In this document: piece by piece, positions 19,154 through 28,105 of the stretch
How positions within the stretch are numbered: position 1 is the stretch's first letter
Layout of the letters: each line of letters begins with the position of its first letter
The notes under the pieces: model-generated
Database searches by the model: none
Seen by the model: only the letters and a program-made list of their open reading frames with translations
Told to the model about the DNA's origin: nothing
Made by a program: the position numbers and the translations under genes
Source of the DNA: an uncultured Thermoguttaceae bacterium
Lineage (GTDB): Bacteria > Planctomycetota > Planctomycetia > Pirellulales > Thermoguttaceae
Reading direction: 5' to 3'
NCBI GenBank assembly: GCA_938084835.1
Contig: CALKER010000001.1
Span: forward strand, 62,001-126,000
Length of the DNA stretch: 64,000 nucleotides

Positions 19154-20302
19154 ATGGCAAAGAAAAAGACACAAGGAACCACCTCGGCTACTGTCTCCCG
19201 CGTGTTTACGGCAACAGACGCGCGGACGTTGACACAACTGCAGTCGCTTGCCGAGAGAATCATCTCTGCGGCCGAGAACGGCAAAGATCCGTTTATGGAT
19301 ATCCCTTCGCGGACGCTCTCGAACGTGCGCTGGTGCCCGCGGAAGAAGATCATCGAAATGGGCCGGAGCACTAATCGCCGGCAGCTTTTCAACTTGCATC
19401 AAGCCAAAGCATTTATGCAAACACTCTTAGTGGCCAAGGGAGCCGCCGAGCTCATTCAGGCCGGGAAAACGTTGAGCATCCGTGGTCTTTACTATCGACT
19501 GAAGCACCGCATCAAAGGAACCAACGAAAACACTTTCGAAACGCAAGAGGAATGCGATCCGATCATCGAAGATCTCGAAGTGCTGCTTGATGCCCTCCGC
19601 GAGCAACTCCATCTTTATGCGGACAAGCGGGGTGACATGGTGGGCAACATCGTGTTGGTGGACAGCGGTGATGAGATCGATTGCAGCCGAATGGGCTCCG
19701 GCGGATACGCGATTCCATCCATCGTGGAACCGGAGGTGATTCAGTTCAAGAAGTGCACCGCCAAATTCGTGCTCCACGTAGAAAAAGGCACCGTGTGGAC
19801 ACGATTCAACGAGGACAAATTCTGGCAGAAACACAATTGCATCCTCACTCATGGTGCCGGGCAACCGCCACGGGGTGTACGACGTCTGCTCTACCGCTTA
19901 CACAACGAGTTGGGTCTTCCCATCTATTGTTTGCTGGACAACGATCCATGGGGATATTACATCTACAGCGTCATCAAGCAGGGCTCGATCAACCTTGCCT
20001 ACGAATCCCCGCGTATGGCCATTCCGGATGCAAAGTTCCTCGGCCTACGGAGTTGTGATTTCGAGCGCTGTGGGTTGTCCGACAGTGTAAAAATCGAGCT
20101 CACCCAGGTCGATCGACGCCGAGCCATGCAGATTGCCAAATATCCTTGGTTTGCTCAGAAGAAGGAATGGCAGCGGGAGATCAAGCAGCTTTTGGAAAAC
20201 GGCTTCAAACTCGAAGTGGAAGCCCTCATCAGTAAAGACATCAGTTACGTAACCGAAGTGTACACACCGGAACGGATCGCAAAACGCGATTGGCTCGATT
20301 AA
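19154..20302 (+). CDS. top6A: DNA topoisomerase VI subunit A (Spo11-like)
   Basis: This is the DNA-cleaving subunit. I start at the ATG at 19154 (MAKKKTQGTT), giving 382 residues; the frame extends 49 non-conserved codons upstream. The winged-helix (CAP-like) domain carries SIRGLYYRLKH, and Y114 is the expected nucleophile that links to the 5' end of DNA. The Toprim domain has E210 (HVEKGTVWTRF) and D262/D264 in LLDNDPWGYYIY, the Mg-binding residues. All key residues are present, so the enzyme should be active with the top6B product. There is no clear ribosome binding site; translation may depend on the upstream gene of the pair. Confidence 0.95.
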   Translation: MAKKKTQGTTSATVSRVFTATDARTLTQLQSLAERIISAAENGKDPFMDIPSRTLSNVRWCPRKKIIEMGRSTNRRQLFNLHQAKAFMQTLLVAKGAAELIQAGKTLSIRGLYYRLKHRIKGTNENTFETQEECDPIIEDLEVLLDALREQLHLYADKRGDMVGNIVLVDSGDEIDCSRMGSGGYAIPSIVEPEVIQFKKCTAKFVLHVEKGTVWTRFNEDKFWQKHNCILTHGAGQPPRGVRRLLYRLHNELGLPIYCLLDNDPWGYYIYSVIKQGSINLAYESPRMAIPDAKFLGLRSCDFERCGLSDSVKIELTQVDRRRAMQIAKYPWFAQKKEWQREIKQLLENGFKLEVEALISKDISYVTEVYTPERIAKRDWLD

Positions 20303-21118
20303 GCTGTGCCGGTCCTCGAGCGGTTGGTGGCTCCTGGTCCGTGTTGTTCGGCCGCGGCCGTTCCACCGCCAAGCCGCGGGAAAGCTGGTTGCCCTGCGAT
20401 CCCTCCGTAAGGGCAGGGGCACTTTTGGTGGTTCAGCCATTCTTTCCCGTTTCCACAGTGGATCGGGCATTTGGTCTACAACCTTATCGCCGAGGCACAG
20501 TGTGCCGCTTGATCAAAAGCAAAAATTCGGCGGCCCATCTTTCGACCAAGTCGCTCACTCGGCTGCCACTTGTGGGACAGAAGACGGGTCTAGCACTTGC
20601 AGCCAGCGGGTGTTCAGCCCGACCAGAGAAAACTACTGCTGGTAAGTGCCACAGCTACGAGGGTCGGCTTGGGTGGGTGCACGGAAAGGGGCCTTGCGGT
20701 AACAGCTCGCGCTCCGGGAGTAATAGCCCAACGAATTTTCTGGGACGCGATTCCCACCCAGAAGGGGACGGAATCCAACCGCACTGGACTTTTCCCAACT
20801 TAGGTATATCACGAGAATTAGAAGAGGAAGAATTTTCCGACTTGACAAAACTGGCGGAATTGAGGAATTAGACGCTTTACTTAGGTGAGGAGTACCTTAC
20901 GGGGTCGGCCCGAAAGGGTAACTGAAATAATCAACTCGGGGGAGGCCATTCAAACGAACCGCTGAACTCATTAACACCTTCCGCAAAGGTGGTTGATGTT
21001 CTGAGCACGGGGCAGAGGCGGGGATCAACGGGGACTGCGGATCAAAGGTCGAGCGGGAAAGCGCTAGCACTTTCGATGAGCTGGCGTGTCACAAAGGCTT
21101 GAAAATACAAAAGTTGTA
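20303..21118. other. Gap downstream of top6A
   Basis: I see no gene. The plus frame overlapping the top6A end (20290-20871) has no ribosome binding site or motif. The right edge carries the promoter at 21119. Confidence 0.45.
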
Positions 21119-21146
21119 TTGACAGGTCGGAGAAGATAAGTATAAT
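21119..21146 (+). promoter_or_regulatory. Consensus sigma-70 promoter
   Basis: A perfect TTGACA (21119-21124), a 16-base spacer and a perfect TATAAT (21141-21146) precede the gene starting at 21186. The expected transcription start near 21153 gives a leader of about 33 bases. It is the best match to the housekeeping consensus noticed in the window. Confidence 0.75.
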
Positions 21147-21185
21147 TCGGGTAATTGGCAAATTCGGGAAGGTCGGCATAACCGA

Positions 21186-21950
21186 ATGAGCCAAGAAGCC
21201 CGGGCGGTTTGGACAAAAAGCGATATCCAAACCGCATCCCCTTCCCTGGATGTTGGGAGTAAGCAGGAGGACTGGTCCGAACGGGGAGCCGACACCCCGT
21301 TCCAAACGGATGGAAACGGTGCTGAGACGCCCATGGCACGGAAAAGGGACTCCCAAAAACAGTGGGCCAATAAGACTGTCTTCACCACCGGGGAAGCAGC
21401 CAGAATCTGCAAGGTCAGTCAGCAGACGATCATTCGCTGCTTTGACTCCGGACAGCTCAAGGGCTTCCGGGTCCCGGGCAGTCGCTTCCGGCGCATCCCG
21501 CGCGACCAGCTTTACGCATTCATGAGGGACAATGGAATTCCCACCGACGCGTTAGAGAGCGGAAAGCGAAAGGTCCTGATTGTGGACGACGATCAGGAGC
21601 TGGTCGAACTGCTCACGGACGTGCTGGAAAAGGATGGCCGCTTCGAGGTCCGAAGCGTCAATAACGGTTTCGATGCCGGTATGACGGTCAAGGAGTATCG
21701 GCCCGATATCATCGTCTTGGATGTGATGTTGCCGGATATCAACGGCAAAGAGGTGTGTCAGCGGGTCCGAAGCGACCCCAACCTCGACGAGGTGCGGATC
21801 ATTTGCATCTCCGGCATGGTGGAGGAGGATAAGGTGGCGGAGCTTCGGGCTGCCGGGGCCGATGACTTCATGCACAAACCCTTCGAGGTTGAAAAACTTG
21901 TCGAGCGGATGTGCCAGCTTCTGGATATGGAATCCTTAGCGACGAGCTAG
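21186..21950 (+). CDS. Excisionase-type HTH protein fused to a response-regulator receiver domain
   Basis: The protein has 254 residues. After a polar leader (1-58) comes a MerR/excisionase-type DNA-binding domain (about 64-115: FTTGEAARICKVSQQTII, then GSRFRRIPRDQLYAFM). A CheY-like receiver domain follows (about 128-245) with D134/D135 in the acidic pocket, D179 as phosphate acceptor (IIVLDVMLP), S209 in the switch position and K231 (HKPF). The DNA-binding domain precedes the receiver, the reverse of classic OmpR or NarL regulators. The promoter at 21119 supports the ATG at 21186; an internal ATG at 21333 is an alternative start that would remove only the leader. The histidine kinase gene at 22946 is the nearest possible partner. 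The likely role is phosphorylation-dependent transcription control with unknown targets. Confidence 0.85.
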   Translation: MSQEARAVWTKSDIQTASPSLDVGSKQEDWSERGADTPFQTDGNGAETPMARKRDSQKQWANKTVFTTGEAARICKVSQQTIIRCFDSGQLKGFRVPGSRFRRIPRDQLYAFMRDNGIPTDALESGKRKVLIVDDDQELVELLTDVLEKDGRFEVRSVNNGFDAGMTVKEYRPDIIVLDVMLPDINGKEVCQRVRSDPNLDEVRIICISGMVEEDKVAELRAAGADDFMHKPFEVEKLVERMCQLLDMESLATS

Positions 21951-22413
21951 CTTGCCCGAGCTACTAAAGAACTCGCCAAGACAAAAACACAGAAGAGCTG
22001 GGCAAGGGCTGTGGGGAAAGGGTTTCTCTAAGGCCAACTCGGCGACCTAAAGCGTGCGCGAACCCGTTGCCATAACCACAGGCGGAAAATTCCGCGGGCC
22101 CGGCTCCCTGATCGCTCCTCCCTAAGAAAGTGGCGTGCCCGGAGCTTTTACGCGCTCGGGACCCTGATACTCCTAGTAGCTTGCGGCCAATGACCGCTTT
22201 TCCCAGCTGACTACAGCAGGTTGGCCAGAGGCTTTTCGGTATGGATTTCGGTTTTTCCGAAGACTTTGCCGCTTACTGTGGGCAAGAAGTCTTAGGTTGT
22301 TATCAACTGATGCGAATTTTTGTCCTCTTTTCTCGCTTCACTTTTAACTCTTGTTTGCTTAATCCACTCGGATTGTCTTAGTCGTGCACGCGTGATTTTG
22401 TAGATAGGGTAGA
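21951..22413. other. Left half of the gap between the HTH-receiver gene and the kinase gene
   Basis: No gene is seen. The structured tract starting at 22414 is listed separately. Confidence 0.4.
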
Positions 22414-22485
22414 GGGTGGAAATTTCCGAAGAATAAAGGGTGGAAATTTACCTGGAGTAAACGGTGGAAATCTAGTTTCTATGTT
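22414..22485. repeat. Three-copy 24-bp tandem repeat
   Basis: GGGTGGAAATTT at 22414, GGGTGGAAATTT at 22438 and CGGTGGAAATCT at 22462 recur at exactly 24-bp steps. The ends AATAAA and AGTAAA of the first two units are also alike, and the third unit diverges after about 12 bases. A perfect 10-bp inverted repeat (ATGTTCCGGC at 22481, GCCGGAACAT at 22520) follows directly. Confidence 0.7.
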
Positions 22486-22508
22486 CCGGCCCCTCCGTCG
22501 GACCGCTA

Positions 22509-22589
22509 GGAAGAAATTAGCCGGAACATTGCTTTCAGATTGGTAGTGGTCCCAGAGTCTGGCGTGTTTCGGACGGCAATGTTTCTTCC
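22509..22589. repeat. Interrupted inverted repeat
   Basis: GGAAGAAA (22509-22516) plus CATTGC (22527-22532) are complementary to GCAATGTTTCTTCC (22576-22589), with an 11-base interruption on the left arm. It overlaps the ATGTTCCGGC/GCCGGAACAT inverted repeat and could fold as one complex RNA or mark an element end. Confidence 0.5.
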
Positions 22590-22945
22590 GATGACCAATG
22601 ATGTTCCGCTCAAGTTGGCGCAGTCGGATTTTCTGGGAATCTTTTTTCTAAAAATCTTTCAATCTTAAAATCTCGCGATGAGGTTACAAGCGGTCGCAGG
22701 GGAAAGCTTGCCCTCGAATTTTCGGCCGGCAAACTCGTCGATCTCCCCGATGTGTCTCATCGGAGAGCGCGTTAAATAAAATGGGTGCCTGTTGGCACAG
22801 CGCGGTTCTCTCAAAACCCTGCGGGACGCTTTGGAAAGAAACGAAGGTAAGCGGCAATAACTGAGGAAAACATTAGGAACTAGTAGACATCGGCGTCAAT
22901 CGGCGGTCGTGGGGCAAAACTCCTCCGAGTGCTGCTGGGCAATCT

Positions 22946-24763
22946 ATGCGGATTCTTCCTCCTGTTCAAATCGACACCGTTTCCCACTTAATTCCCATGG
23001 CCGACCGCACGGCGATCTGGCTTTTGGTCAACGTATTGTCCGAAGAGGGCATACCAACCGAACCAGCAAAGCTTGGCCCGGTATTTTTCCAGGACCCACC
23101 ATTCGCAACGTGGTTGATACTTCAGTATTTCAACCATGAGAAACACCTTCCTACAAGTTTCGATGCGCTGTGTGAATGGCTGCGAAACAACCGGGCAACC
23201 GTCCTTCGCTGGAGGCCGAATGACCCGTACCGCCCGCCGGCACTTGTCCAAGAATCGGCTGCCCAAGTCGGGCTGAAAGTGACAGCTTGGGTCGAACAGC
23301 ACCGAGCCTTGCTGGTGGCGCTAACTGCCACTGCGGAAACCTCCGGCCCGCCGAAGGAACCCTACCAGAAAAGCCCCTTGGCCGAAAGAGATGCCACTTC
23401 TCCGGACCGCTGTGACGAATTCCCCTCGGGGGGAAATTCAGTTCGGATCTCGGAAGATTGCTGCCACCGCGACCATGGTGATATGCATGAACCTTTACCC
23501 CGCAGGGCCGCGGCAAGCCCCTGGCTTTCTTTTGTTGCTGAGGTTCTTGCAAACTTGCACCAGTGGAGCATCGGAATTGCGCCGAGCGGGATCGGTGCTT
23601 TTGATCATAATCGCACTGCGGACCAAATACCGTATTCGTGGAAAAGCTGCTGCCGGCAAGGATCTACCGACACAAGCGAACGGCTGGACCCCCGTGAAGG
23701 GGAGCATGAAACTATCACTTTTGGGACCATCCCGACGCGCGGGCCTCAGGTCAATGTCCCCGTGTTCCTCAGCGTTCCTCCCCTGAGAACTGAGGCCGTG
23801 GCCGAGCCGGCTGTAGGATCGCCGCTACCCAAGGCTGTGACGCCAAAAACTTCTGACCCAGATCACAAAAGTAATAGTCGTGATATAGATTTAAAACCCT
23901 CCCCATGGGAAAGGCATGGTTCCGCTTGGGACCTCGAGTCCGCTGGCGATTCCGCCTTCTCCGAGATTGTCTCGACCGTTGTCGACCTCCTTCCGCTAGC
24001 TAGCGAGAAGATAGCCAAGTGGATCGAATACCAGCATTCCTTCCAGTTGAGTTTGGAGCGCGCCAAGATCAAAGCCCTTGCGGAATTCTCTGCCGGAGCC
24101 TCCCACGAGCTGAACAATCCGTTGGCAATAATCTCCGGACGAGCTCAGCTGTTACTGAAAGATGAAGCGGACCTAAATCGACGGCGCGACCTGGCCACGA
24201 TCGTCGCTCAGGCACAGCGAGCGCACGAGATGCTGGCGGATCTACGGCTTTTTGCTCAACCGCCTCAACCGCAGTTTCGGCGAATTGATCTTGTGGATTT
24301 TGTTCGGCGGCTTGTAGACGAGTTTCAGGAAGAGATTTTGTGCCGACAAATTCGATTAGTGTTCGAAGCTCCCTTCCATCCCGTTTTCTGTGAAGCAGAT
24401 ACTGTTCAGCTCACGGTGGCCATTCGGGCGATCCTGGATAATGCAGTTGAAGCCATCGGGCGGGACGGATTAATCATGGTCCGTGTAAACTCGTGCCAAG
24501 ACATAGTGGTCCTAAACATTATCGACAATGGGAGCGGTATTCCGGCGGAGGCAAGGTCTCAAATTTTCACCCCATTTTTCAGTGGGCGGCAAGCGGGCCG
24601 AGGGCTTGGTTTCGGTCTGTGTAAGGCCTGGAGGATCATCCAAAATCATAACGGTGATCTGCGGGTGGAGTCCATTCCGGGCCACGGCACTTCTGTGGCC
24701 CTTCGCCTCCCCCTGAGCCAGGGCAATATACGTCCAACGTGTAACAGCCAAGAATCTGCCTAG
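22946..24763 (+). CDS. Soluble sensor histidine kinase
   Basis: The protein has 605 residues and no membrane segments. Residues 1-120 form a helical region (WLLVNVLSEEGIPTEPAKLG, then FATWLILQYFNHEKHLPTSF) that faintly recalls HDOD-like modules. Residues 120-340 are low in complexity and poorly conserved. The kinase core follows: the H box ASHELNNPLAIISGRAQLLL with H387, the N box AILDNAVEAI, G1 DNGSGI, the F box IFTPFFSGRQAG and G2 GLGFGLCKAW. It belongs to the NtrB-like class, whose H box reads HELNNPL. The cytoplasmic partner may be the HTH-receiver protein encoded 1 kb upstream, which has no kinase of its own. The start at 22946 lacks a clear Shine-Dalgarno sequence; an ATG at 22997 is an alternative. 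Confidence 0.88.
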   Translation: MRILPPVQIDTVSHLIPMADRTAIWLLVNVLSEEGIPTEPAKLGPVFFQDPPFATWLILQYFNHEKHLPTSFDALCEWLRNNRATVLRWRPNDPYRPPALVQESAAQVGLKVTAWVEQHRALLVALTATAETSGPPKEPYQKSPLAERDATSPDRCDEFPSGGNSVRISEDCCHRDHGDMHEPLPRRAAASPWLSFVAEVLANLHQWSIGIAPSGIGAFDHNRTADQIPYSWKSCCRQGSTDTSERLDPREGEHETITFGTIPTRGPQVNVPVFLSVPPLRTEAVAEPAVGSPLPKAVTPKTSDPDHKSNSRDIDLKPSPWERHGSAWDLESAGDSAFSEIVSTVVDLLPLASEKIAKWIEYQHSFQLSLERAKIKALAEFSAGASHELNNPLAIISGRAQLLLKDEADLNRRRDLATIVAQAQRAHEMLADLRLFAQPPQPQFRRIDLVDFVRRLVDEFQEEILCRQIRLVFEAPFHPVFCEADTVQLTVAIRAILDNAVEAIGRDGLIMVRVNSCQDIVVLNIIDNGSGIPAEARSQIFTPFFSGRQAGRGLGFGLCKAWRIIQNHNGDLRVESIPGHGTSVALRLPLSQGNIRPTCNSQESA

Positions 24764-25017
24764 CCCGAGTGAGCGGCGCTCCCTCCTTCGCACGGTTCAA
24801 CTGCGGCTTGATCCCCGTCGACAAATTTCATACGAATTCATGGTCCTAAAAAGAGCCGTCCATCCACCGGCGTTGGCAACTGGCCCGGGCTGTACCCTTT
24901 CGCGGGGAACTGCCGAATTTCTTGCACGAACGGATCCAACTACAAAACAACTGTTATTTCGATGAGTCACATCCCGCTGAGTGTCCACCATTTACTTCCA
25001 AGCTGGTTACTTCGGAG

Positions 25018-27534
25018 TTATCGGGGCGATTGAGTGGTGGCGTTCGAGTTGATTATTCGGGGTGTTTTTGCGGATGGCACTGGGAACCAGTCGTCCGCTG
25101 GGTGTTTGGCGGGCCCTTCCCGGACGCGGAATACCTCGATTGGGTAACCTGGGATTTCAGGAAGCTTTTCCAATATTCCCATACTTTCCCAGAGCGTAAA
25201 AAGCTGTGGCGTCACGAAGGCGCTGAAGCCATAGTTACCCGGGCTTCGGTATCGGGCAATCTCGCCCCAATGGACCAAGATATGAGTTATCCCCCACCGG
25301 CGAAGTTCGGCACGAAATTCTTCCGGACTTCGGCCCTTTGCAAGCCACTCCAACCACTCGCGATCGAAGCACGTGTTGTAGAGGATGGGCATCTGAAAGT
25401 CGAAAACGGCCGCCTGTCCCACCACGAGCACCCGACCCACGGTATGATCGCGATTCAATCGGAGCACCCAAGGATCCACTCGCGTGGGATCTTCGCGAAG
25501 CCGAGTCAAGGGAACGAAATATCGCGGATAACCCGCCGCCACAGTGGCCGACACAAACAGGTTGCCGGCGCCGAAGACAAGAAGCGAAATCATAAGAAAT
25601 TTTCGGAATTGGGGTTCAGCCTGTTGCCACACCGTGCCGCCGGCCAGACAAAGGTAAGGCAGGAGTGGAAGCCAAAAACGATCAATTCGGTGGGTGGCAA
25701 CCCACCAGATAGCAAACCACCACGCCGCGTAAGTAAACATGGCCCATCGTATCCGCCATGGCAACTTCGCCCACCCAAGGACGGCAAAAGGCCAGACGAG
25801 CGGACTGAGCCAGTCGCTCCCGACGGTGATCCGTAGTCCATCCCGCAGGGCCTGGGCTGGGGAAAAGCCCGTGGGCCGATGCGCCCGGTTCCACCGCTCC
25901 ACCAGTTCCGGATTGCGTGTCTTTCCGTCCAGATATTGCCCTAGCAACGGATAGAAAGGGTTGCCCGTTAAGGCAGCATTCTTCAAGTACCAAAGTCCGC
26001 CACCCAAGCTCATTGCCACAATGGCTGCCCCCACAAGCAATTGCGGCGAAGACCACCGGCTCCCCGCCCCATTCAGAGCGTCGGTAGTCCGACCGGCCTT
26101 CGCATCCCGGGCATTTTGGACAGGACAAGAAACCCTTGGCTCCTTGAGTGCCAACTTTTGCTTTGTAGCCGCTTTGGGAATAAATCCTCCTCGGGCGGAA
26201 GACCCCAAGGTAAAAATCTTGGTCTCCGGAAGAAACTGCCTCCCTACCGCTACCCACAATGTGGCCACAAACATCGGCAGGCACACAAACACGAGGGCCG
26301 GATATTTGCAACCGGCCGCGGCCCCGGCCAAGTAACAAGCAAGCACAAGAAGGCTCGCCCGCCGTGGCGATCCCCGCCGGGGGGCTATTTGTTGACTAAA
26401 TTTTTGCCCCGAAGGGGGAATCTCCGCAGAGTGCTGTTCTAAATGTTGTGCCCACAATGCCCAGGCGTACCATGCTAAAATTCCGTAGCAAGCCCATGCC
26501 CATTCAACCAGGCCCAAGCTTGCGATCTGGACGACCCATGGCGTTGACAAAAAGAGGAAGCAGGCTGTCACCCCCATGCTCGGTGCGCCCAATCGTCTCC
26601 CTGCAGTAAGTAGTCCCACTGCTAAGAGGAACGTATAACCGCTCTGTGCCAGCTTGCCCGCCAGTGCCCCAACCCACCAGTCTCCCATCAGCACCATCGC
26701 TGCCAGCGGAAGCATTTCTGCCGCAAGTGGCATGTTCGCGTATACGTTGTGGGAAAGGAAATGGATTCTACCGGCTAGAAAAAACTCCTTAGGGGCCTGG
26801 AGGTGGTATTCGCGGACGTCAAACTCTATCGGGGGCAATACGGATCCCAAAACAATGAGTATCCCAAAAGCCAGGATCCCTCCCCATAACCACTGGGGGT
26901 GTGGTGCGCCCAGCTTGCGGAACCGAGGGTAATATTGAGTGGAGATTGTCATCCAAATTTTTCGATAGATGGCGTACGCTAACTGCCCTGGAGTTTTCAC
27001 CCCATGGCGCTTGGGCATGATCCGACGAACAAACAATCGAGCTGCACTTCCCCCTCCAAGCACAACAGAGACAAACACCACCGCCCAAAGAGTTCCCCCA
27101 CTCCCCAGATAACCCGCCAATCCGAAAGCCAAGATAAACGTGGAGATCAGATTGACTCCCACTGCGCCGGCGAATAGCCATTTTTCCGCCCGGTCGAAAA
27201 AGTCAAGGACTCCAAGGAGCGCAAGTGCGCCCCATCCCCACGCAAAGGCCCATAGCCACAAAAACGCCGCAAGGCCAAAGGGGATCAGACGGTCGAGAAA
27301 CGCAAACTCGGCCGGCCGACCGAACCAAAGTTCCAGCCACTCTTCCGGCAAGAGGAGCCAGGTGACAAGGTGAACTCGTCTCCACAGCGTTGTTCCCTCC
27401 CCGCCAACAGAGGAGAGCGGAAACGCTAAAAAAGCGGCAAAATACGCACAACAAGCGATAATAATGACAGTTGTCTTGTGCTGAACAAGCCATTTCCCGA
27501 TCGCTTCCCTCACAGATTTTCGCGGAACAGGCAT
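25018..27534 (-). CDS. Large multi-pass membrane protein, GT-C glycosyltransferase-like
   Basis: The protein has 838 residues with a dozen or more hydrophobic segments. The family-like core is the loop PPIEFDVREYHLQAPKEF, then GRIHFLSHNVYANMPLAAEM. Its acidic Asp-Arg-Glu after a transmembrane helix fits the first extracytoplasmic loop of GT-C transferases (ArnT/PMT type), which use lipid-linked sugars. A polar, low-complexity insert lies near residues 360-470. The C-terminal 150 residues are soluble and end in HILVHWGEIARY, then SMGILEKLPEIPGYPIEVFRV, as in large planctomycete membrane proteins of this group. The start at 27534 has CGGGA close by. The donor, acceptor and exact family cannot be fixed from sequence alone. 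Confidence 0.7.
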   Translation of the reverse strand: MPVPRKSVREAIGKWLVQHKTTVIIIACCAYFAAFLAFPLSSVGGEGTTLWRRVHLVTWLLLPEEWLELWFGRPAEFAFLDRLIPFGLAAFLWLWAFAWGWGALALLGVLDFFDRAEKWLFAGAVGVNLISTFILAFGLAGYLGSGGTLWAVVFVSVVLGGGSAARLFVRRIMPKRHGVKTPGQLAYAIYRKIWMTISTQYYPRFRKLGAPHPQWLWGGILAFGILIVLGSVLPPIEFDVREYHLQAPKEFFLAGRIHFLSHNVYANMPLAAEMLPLAAMVLMGDWWVGALAGKLAQSGYTFLLAVGLLTAGRRLGAPSMGVTACFLFLSTPWVVQIASLGLVEWAWACYGILAWYAWALWAQHLEQHSAEIPPSGQKFSQQIAPRRGSPRRASLLVLACYLAGAAAGCKYPALVFVCLPMFVATLWVAVGRQFLPETKIFTLGSSARGGFIPKAATKQKLALKEPRVSCPVQNARDAKAGRTTDALNGAGSRWSSPQLLVGAAIVAMSLGGGLWYLKNAALTGNPFYPLLGQYLDGKTRNPELVERWNRAHRPTGFSPAQALRDGLRITVGSDWLSPLVWPFAVLGWAKLPWRIRWAMFTYAAWWFAIWWVATHRIDRFWLPLLPYLCLAGGTVWQQAEPQFRKFLMISLLVFGAGNLFVSATVAAGYPRYFVPLTRLREDPTRVDPWVLRLNRDHTVGRVLVVGQAAVFDFQMPILYNTCFDREWLEWLAKGRSPEEFRAELRRWGITHILVHWGEIARYRSPGNYGFSAFVTPQLFTLWESMGILEKLPEIPGYPIEVFRVREGPAKHPADDWFPVPSAKTPRIINSNATTQSPR

Positions 27535-28105
27535 TTTTCCCGACCGTTATCTCGCTTTGAGAACTTGGAGCACGATGCCCTGCTTTCTGTGACACATGAC
27601 AGGTTCTGCAAAACATGAGGCCGGCGGTAACGTCTGCGGAATCACTAAGAAGTAGGCAAAGCCTTGCCTAAAATCTCAGGAAAGGCCTCAGGGCCTGGCC
27701 CCCTAGATGACCGCGAGAACGCCCTCGGCAGCTGGCGGAATTCATGATATGCTCTATGAGACGCGGCTTCGATTGAATCACCCCAACCAGCCGTAATTCT
27801 CTGATAAAATACCAAGTTTCGGGAGAGTAAAGAATTCGGAGAGAATGGAGGACATACGGGATTTCCCGGCTGGTCGTGACTAGGGCCCAAGCGAAAGCTG
27901 AGCAATGGCGGAAGCCAAGTCGCGGGCCGGGTCGTGCGGCAATTTTCGCCCGTGACGAGCTGGTTGGGAGTAATCAACAGATTTTTTAGAAGTAGTGAAA
28001 TTTGGTCGGCTTTTTCCAGGAATAACCTCTCCTTTCTGCTGGAAGAAAGTGCCACTGCTTAAAGACGACCCTTAAGACTGTCGATTCCGGACGGAGCTTT
28101 ATTTC
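27535..28105. other. Divergent gap between membrane protein and chaperone genes
   Basis: No gene is visible. Promoters for the two divergent genes probably lie here, but none matches consensus well enough to place. Confidence 0.4.

Noticed and set aside
20290-20871. A 193-codon plus-strand frame after top6A
   Set aside because: It overlaps the end of top6A, lacks a ribosome binding site and resembles nothing.
22414-22485. The 24-bp repeats as a CRISPR array
   Set aside because: The period of 24 leaves no room for spacers and only three imperfect copies exist.
24922-25836. A 304-codon plus-strand frame
   Set aside because: It is antisense to the large membrane protein gene, has no ribosome binding site and has a composition typical of shadow frames.
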